A stretch of 64,000 nt of DNA from Marsupella aquatica (lineage: Eukaryota > Marchantiophyta). Below, in pieces: positions 57,912 through 64,000 of this stretch. Location of the stretch: the NCBI GenBank assembly GCA_973895155.1, contig OZ316892.1:5084001-5148000 (forward strand). Direction: 5' to 3'. The notes beneath the pieces were generated by a model. That model ran no database searches and was not told the DNA's origin. It worked only from the letters and a program-made list of their open reading frames with translations. Both the position numbers and the translations under genes were made by a program. Numbering within the stretch: position 1 is the stretch's first letter; every line of letters starts with the position of its first letter.

Positions 57912-58233
57912 TGTTGGAACTTCACTTTGTGACACACTGAAAGTACATAGTTATTATATAGTATTTTTATCTTTAATTAGGTAATCTTTCTTGCGCCTTA
58001 AGCTTAGGAGTAGTGTTTGCTGTCTTGTCTGATCTACCCCTTGCATGGGTTCTATGTTGGGCTCCACTAGCTTGCTGGTTAGTGCAGTTCAGTAAAGCAT
58101 TCCATTGGAAATCACAGTTCATGCGCCCCCACAAATCCAGTTGCACCATCTTCTGTTGTTTCCGGGGTTGTTTCACTCATTCAATTCTCATGAGGAAGGT
58201 TTGTAACATTTCTTCTCTCCTGAAGAGATTGCA
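57912..58233 (+). repeat. LTR of the second Copia family, plus orientation
   Basis: Starts TGTTGGAACTTCACTTTGTG, right after a purine-rich AAGTGTGAGAGG, and ends near GAGATTGCA. It is a diverged inverted copy of 59771-60127. Confidence 0.65.
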
Positions 58234-58823
58234 TTAAATGAATGCTCTCGCGAACTAGAATCTTGGCCAAAAAAAAACACTCATGTGGAAGGATTTCTTA
58301 TATTTAATTCCAAATTAAATCACACCTTCAATATAGGGAAATCTTATTGATTATTTTGTAACTTCTTGAACATTAATATTAATGTATGGATATAATTTTA
58401 CAAGCAAGTGTAACAAGAATTTCTGAGCCCATGTTACGGATAGACACACCAATGAGTTAAAATTATAAAACCAAGTCTAATTTCAATCTTTGTTTTGCAA
58501 GAGATTTTGGGACATTCAATATTAATTTGAATACTGTTAAAATTGTCTTTTTTAAACCACAAACATCATTATATTTTCAAGTTGTTGATTCTATAAATTT
58601 GTGTTATTGTTATCTTCACAGAATTTCTTAGAATTATTTATAAATTTATTATTCCCATATATAAGAGGATGGGGTGCTTAAGAAAATGAGAAAAGTTTTG
58701 GACTACAATAGGATTAGAGTTTGACGCTCTCTCGTGACCCCAATATATCTAGCATAGGACAAGAAAAATATGATGGTAATGCCATACTCCACCATACAAA
58801 TTGGCCTAATTAATTTAATGTGT
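58234..58823. other. AT-rich spacer between two Copia fragments
   Basis: No gene or repeat recognised. Confidence 0.4.
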
Positions 58824-59770
58824 TTAAAGTCCTCCTCCTTCAAATCTCCATTCAAAAAAGGCAATTTTCACATCCAAGTCAGGATCCAAGTGATACACTA
58901 TCCAACCATTTTGTGCGGCTAGTGCAATCAGAGCTCTCATTGTCTCCCATTTCACTACTGGTGCAAAAGTTTCATCAAAGTCTATTCCCTCGTTTTGCTC
59001 AAAGCCTCTTACAACCAATCTGGCTTTGACGAGCCCTTTTAATTTGTGAAGCCACTTTGTTGTGATGGGAGTCATACCTTAAGGAGTCATACCTTAAGCT
59101 CTTTCTTCATAGCCGTCGTCCATGCAAGAGATTTTGCAGCTTCCTCATAAGTACATGGTTCAACCAGGTGTGATCAGTTTTCAGGTGAGCCAAGAAAACC
59201 TATTACCTGAGAATGGTACTTCATAGTCATCGAGGTACAAAGGCCTTCTTGTAATTCTTTGAGACAACCTGGTCGCAGGCATATCTACGGAGGAGATTGA
59301 TTGAATGTCGAAGTAGATTCTGCTGAATCTGGTGGTACCTGGTGTTGTGAATTTTCTTGCAGACCAATGTCATTTGTAGCCCCATCCTCAGCATCATTGT
59401 TGGTGGCAGTGCCAGAAGTGGGGCTTACCATCGTGTTCAGTTGTGGCATCAGTAGCCTCATCATCAATATCGTTAGCAGCAGCATCTGCATCAAATTGAG
59501 TAATTTCCTCCTCTGAGGCACATGGGGCGATGACCGGGGGAATGTAGGAGAGACCTGAAAGAATAAACTAATGGATCAAAAGAAAAGGTGGGGCTAACTG
59601 AGAAGTAATATTGGGGAGGAGAAGAGCTTACTAGCGAAGAAAGGCTCCTGGAAGGAAATTCAGACTCAATTGAATTTGACATCTCGACTAATACGAATTT
59701 TTTGAGTCTGCCAGTCATAGAGACGAAATGCCTTACTGCGAGACCCATAGCCTACAAAGATAAGACAGTT
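58824..59770 (-). pseudogene. Copia pol fragment, minus orientation
   Basis: From the LTR inwards: CLIFVGYGSRSKAFRLYD then RISRDVKFN (about 59765-59670), the region between integrase and RT; an acidic stretch follows (59520-59285); then RT start W.HKLKG..KARLVVRGFEQNEGIDF and WETMRALIALAAQNG (59075-58830). Ends in LDVKIAF just before the RT catalytic part. gag, protease and integrase are missing between LTR and this region. Confidence 0.65.
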
Positions 59771-60127
59771 TGACATCTCTGTTTCTCAAGGAAACGATGA
59801 GAACCTGCACCATGAGAATTGAGTGAGCGCAACAACAGAAGATGGCGTAACTGGATTTGTGGGGGCACATGAGCTGTGATTTCCAATGGAATGCTTTAAT
59901 GAACTGCAAGGACCAGCGAGTGGAGCCCAACAAATAGACCCCACCCAGAGAGGGAGACCAGACAAGACCACAAACACTGCTCCTAAACTTAAGGCGCAGG
60001 AGATCACAGATGATGAGCTAAGCATACCTAACATAAACTAATTATACAATCAGAAAGATTACCTAAAGGTGAAAACAGTAAACAGTAACTATCTACTTTT
60101 GGTGTGTCACAAAGTAAAGTTCCAACA
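59771..60127 (-). repeat. LTR of the second Copia family, minus orientation
   Basis: On the minus strand starts TGTTGGAACTTTACTTTGTG and ends GAGATGTCA; similar along its length to 57912-58233 in inverted orientation. The pol fragment abuts it directly, without primer-binding site or gag. Confidence 0.65.
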
Positions 60128-61009
60128 TGAACTCCTGAGGATCCATGATAGTGGATAGCTACACAACAATTGCTGCTAAATGCTTCATGAGCATAGCGAT
60201 GGTGGAGGCAGCTGGGATGCACAACAAGTTGTCTCCCACTATGGGTTTTGGTGTGTAAAAATAATAAGTTGAACTACCTCTGTAGCAGTTCGAACCAGGG
60301 TTAACAAGTACAGGTCGGAATAGCAGGGAATCAATGGTGATTAGAAATTGGATGGAAGTAAGCTTTCAGGCCTCCATATCACCGCCTCTATTTTGGGTTT
60401 AGGGGCCAAATTCTGGAGATGCTCTAAGTAGGGGAAACAAGGAACATTTGAGTCTTATTTATTTGTTCGTGAAATGAAATGGGCGACAATTGTGCTTGCT
60501 CATCTCATTTCAGTTGCCATCATAATGCTTGTAATGTAAGAAGTGGTGTATTTCTTGTATACACCACTCTATATCAAGGCTAGCTGCCTGTCCTAAACGC
60601 ACTACTAATCAAAGTGATTTCTCAAACTGATCAGGAGAAATTTGTAAGTGACAGCCGTTCTCAGCATTGGCTACCAATCCTGTCTATTGTAAGCTTTGGA
60701 TTCAGTGGATGTATATACAATTAGCGATAGATTTAAGCTAGAGTGCGGTAAGGTTTCCACCAGCATTAATTCTTACCGTCGGTGGTGGTTCCTTGGGGCT
60801 TCTACACAATTGGAGATGAAATCTACACAATTGGAAATAAATCGTCTCCTCTTAGATGTACTGAATCAACATTTCGTACTCCGGCCTTGTCTGCTAGCTG
60901 CTTCGAACATTCAGCACTCTTGACAATTTGGGCTTTACCACACTGACATGAGAACTGTCACTCTTAAAAGCTGCCTTGGAGAATGAAGTATCGGCCATGA
61001 AGAGCCTTG
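60128..61009. other. 3' flank of the expansin gene
   Basis: No gene recognised. The polyadenylation region of the expansin transcript should lie in the last few hundred bases before 61009, but no unambiguous signal is claimed. Confidence 0.35.
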
Positions 61010-63666
61010 CTAGAAGAAATTCTGGCCTTCAAAAGATTGGCCAAACCGCCAATAGCGAGGAACCACATTGTAGGATTCGACAACATGGCCGTCACTTGCA
61101 GTCACTTGGAATGACAATACCACCCCAGCCAAGGCTCTGTCGTGGATGGACCAGAACTGGCCCCAGTTCCTGTACATGTACATCCAGCCGGTGTTGGGAC
61201 CTTTCACTGAGACGGAGCGGACGTCTCCCGCCCCAGCAACGTTTGTGAGGAGCACCATGAACGCCCAGGGGTTCCCATTCATGGTGAAGTGGATGCCTCC
61301 TCCTCTCTGGCATCTCACCCTGCACATTTCAACAGACAGTTTATCAGCCCGGTGGGTATCACTTGAGCGCCATCGTAGCTCTTTACTGCCTTGAATCCAA
61401 TCCCATCATTGGATGCATACGTGCAGGATTGCACAAAACAGCAATTCACCTTTTAGTATGCGGGGTCCTGTTGTCTACAGTAAGTAAAACGAGTAAATTT
61501 CAGTTTCTCAGAAGCCAGCGGGTTGTCCGTTCTGCTATTGAGAAGGGCAGGGTTTTCGTGTTCATATCCAAATCATTATTCTCGAAATACCGAATTTTGG
61601 GGAGCTCTTGCACCCTGATTTTCTCAGCAAGGACTTCAAACATGATTCGACTACTCGCGATGAGGCCGATATCTGTTAAGTGCATTGAAATAGGCACAAA
61701 TCGATCTAAGCGTAAGCAAGTTCTTTCTTGAACGGTTATTTTGGTCCCTCTGCATTGTTTATTTTGATTCAGAGTTAGGACAGCATGGTCACGAGCAACG
61801 GAAGGTGGGTATGCAGGTCAGGTCATGATCATGATCGCTGGTCATGATAGATCCATCGTTGATTGTGTCTATCATTTCCGTTCGAGCTGATAACTCGAGC
61901 AAGTCGTACCCAGTTTGGTGCCAACCATGATGATACAATCGACAGAAATACCTAGTCAACCGCGAAGCACCAGTAGCTCAACATCCGGTGTACTTGCACC
62001 TACTCACACGCACGTCCCTCCTGAATGGCGGTAGTCTACGTTCGAAGATTGAGGCAAGGAGCTTCTCTGTATCTGCGGTGCAACTTTCGTCTAAAGACTT
62101 GAAAGCTCTTCATCTCATTTAACTCCGGTCTGAACTTTCCTTCTTGCACCTTCTTTCGTAATCAAACAATGCAGAGAAGAGAGGATAAGTCCAATGCAGC
62201 CTGAAGAGATCATATAGCATTAGCGATACCCTGACTGATGCCTTCAAACAAAGGGCCAATCAGTCGTGCACATTGATGCTGGAGGCTCACTCTGCGATTG
62301 CAAAACTTACGGTCAGTAGTGTTGAGTACATAATTAACGCTCTTTAAGGGTGACACCCGCACAATTTCGGTCTGTATCTCTGCGATGCATTTATGTGTAA
62401 GAGGTGCACTGGGCCATTACCAAGTCTGCACTCGAACAACAGAGTTTGCCCTTCAAACGAAGTTCTGCCCATTACCAAGTCGGAGTGGACAACAAAAGCT
62501 CCAGGTTCACTCTTCAATGGAGGCGTACTATCCGGTGATAATGTTGATTTATTACTACATATGCACGAAGCTGAACAGGATCGACGTTAATCATTCCCAG
62601 CCAGGTTCTCTAGTTCATTAGGAATGGTCTAAAAACTTATACAATGATTGTATAGGACTTGCAAAACTTGTATCCTGACCTCGTAAGTCCTCGTAGAAAA
62701 GGCTCAAATGACAAAGGGAGACTCATTGGGCAATGCAACCGTAGACAGAGTTCGTGACTGAGGTCTCCACCGATGTGATCGAATCTTGAGCTTCGGGGAG
62801 GATTTAGTATATCGAAATCACATTGAGACTCCGAGTAAGGCTCACTTAAATCAGATCAATTGGTATTTACCATCTGCAACGATATAACAGGACCACAAGA
62901 TTTGGCAATCATACCTTCTATACAGCACGGGGACTATGCCTGCTCGGTACACAGCGATCTGTTGGAAAGCAGGTTGTGACATGTCGAAGTGCTGCAAAGG
63001 GTAGTTGCACCAGCCACCAGCGTTGTTGGGATGCGCGTGGTTTTGGGGGCAGAAGTTGGTTGCGGTGATCTGGATAGAACGCTGGCCGTAGAGACACCAT
63101 CTCTGGGAGTTGCATTTGATCTCAAAACAAGCACCACAACTGAGTCCATTGTCGAAGAGAGTGGTGCTCAAAGCTGCTGTGTGAGTCCCGTAACCAGTGT
63201 GGTAGAGATTCCCATATCCACACGCTCCACCTGATTTCATTTCAATCCAAATTTACAAATTCAAGCATGTTAAGATCTTACTGAAAGCTGAACAACCTCA
63301 GGTGGTTTCTAGGCTGAAGACCGCAACTTAGAAATGACCGCTTCTTTCAATGCATCTCACAACGAGTTTCCAGGAACGGAATCTACAATTATTACTGAGA
63401 GGCTCCTACAAATACTTTAGTCCAGTCGATGTTGAATCAATGTGGTCAACCACAGCACCTTAACCTCAATTGTAACTATAACTCACTTGCTTCTCGTATA
63501 TTACGAAAGAAGATTTGTAAAACGCACCTTGTGTGCCTGTCGCGTCAGAGCCGCCATAGAATGTGGCATGCGCTTGTTGCCAGCCGTGTGCAGTGGTGAA
63601 CATGTAACCCAGGCTCACAAGCGCCACCAAAAACAGCCTCGTTTCCCTCCCAAAACCGCACGACAT
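61010..63666 (-). CDS. EXPA: Alpha-expansin, three exons
   Basis: Exons on the minus strand are 63666-63528, 63230-62915 and 61319-61010. All introns obey GT-AG (AAG|GTGCGT...TCAG|GTGG; AAG|GTATGA...GCAG|GGTG), and the joined frame is 255 codons including stop, the usual alpha-expansin length. Residues 1-27 form a signal peptide ([18 protein letters not shown]). The double-psi barrel domain starts [20 protein letters not shown], keeps the Cys pattern [12 protein letters not shown], and keeps the HFDMS motif (HFD) near the end of exon 2. The C-terminal grass-pollen-like wall-binding domain includes [21 protein letters not shown] and [15 protein letters not shown]. The protein is secreted to the cell wall and loosens cellulose/hemicellulose contacts during growth. 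Intron 2 is long (about 1.6 kb). The gene looks intact. Confidence 0.9.
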
Positions 63667-64000
63667 CCTGTGAGCCAGAGGAGGAAATCAAACAAATTAT
63701 TTTAAGCATGGTCGCTTCAGACAGAGGCAAAATGTTCAATCCAAACATGAAACGAACAATCCTGTAGCCAACGCCTCTGTCTTCATAAGAAATCAAAAAT
63801 GTCGTATGCGATTCTAGGCTTGGGTTATAATTCTCGAGATTCTGAGCAAGAAATCTGAGATTGTTCTTCAACAGACGAACTGGCTTGCCTCTCCCTGACC
63901 AAGAGAGTTGCTCATTGAATGTTATAATTCACTAGAACTTAGCAACAGGACAGCAGTAGCAGCCGTATACTACAGAGTCAGTGAATGGTGTAGTAAGTTG
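63667..64000 (-). promoter_or_regulatory. Upstream region of the expansin gene
   Basis: No other gene is visible here. This is where the 5' UTR and core promoter should lie; no certain TATA box or cis element is claimed. The window ends within it. Confidence 0.35.

Noticed and set aside
61363-61731. 122-codon plus-strand frame inside expansin intron 2
   Set aside because: No motif, and it lies antisense in a clearly defined intron.

Overview
The window looks like a nuclear segment from a land plant. It contains an alpha-expansin gene with consensus plant introns, two membrane receptor-like kinases, a plant-type NB-ARC/LRR gene, and dense, nested plant-type transposons. The NLR appears to carry an N-terminal alpha/beta-hydrolase domain, a class (HNL) known from bryophytes and best documented in liverworts. 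I therefore lean towards a bryophyte, but the species cannot be fixed from the sequence alone.

Layout. 1-6.4 kb: minus-strand remnants of mobile-element ORFs that I recognise only weakly, then a GC-rich block full of short palindromes. 6.4-9.4 kb: gene-poor. 9.4-19.2 kb: a direct segmental duplication carrying two nearly identical receptor kinases whose ectodomains have three hevein-like (chitin-binding type 1) modules; a foldback element lies between them. 20.8-39.1 kb: a decayed Ty1/Copia retrotransposon (minus strand, target duplication GTTAT at both ends) whose 5' part is interrupted by a ~12.8 kb element with CACTA-type inverted ends. 39.1-43.2 kb: tandem repeats split by a solo LTR of the same Copia family, then mostly intergenic sequence with one candidate exon. 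43.2-47.35 kb: a non-LTR retrotransposon with a zinc finger, reverse transcriptase and restriction-enzyme-like endonuclease. 47.9-52.0 kb: the hydrolase-NB-ARC-LRR gene, badly disrupted. 52.7-54.2 kb: a small inverted-repeat element and diverged tandem repeats. 55.3-56.3 kb: a broken FucP-type sugar transporter that resembles fungal members. 56.5-60.1 kb: two Copia fragments in opposite orientation with inverted LTRs. 61.0-63.7 kb: a complete three-exon alpha-expansin gene on the minus strand.

The most interesting system is the 12.8 kb CACTA-like element (about 26225-38987). On the plus strand it encodes a transposase-like protein: three copies of a Tnp1/DUF8039-like module followed by a DUF7869-like region with DN..NKN and GHTHEDVD motifs. 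On the minus strand, diverging from it, is a multi-part gene that reads in order as a possible ParB-like segment, a methyltransferase-like segment (KP...LDFFSGG arrangement of the N4/N6 amino-methyltransferase fold) and an FCP1/NIF-family HAD phosphatase-like protein. Twelve copies of a 21-bp palindrome sit in the inferred introns of that gene, and a second palindrome family sits in the shared promoter region. All ORFs of the element are broken by nonsense codons, most of them at places where CAG or CGA would be expected, so this copy is probably dead. The combination suggests a transposon lineage carrying DNA-modification and phosphatase-like cargo.
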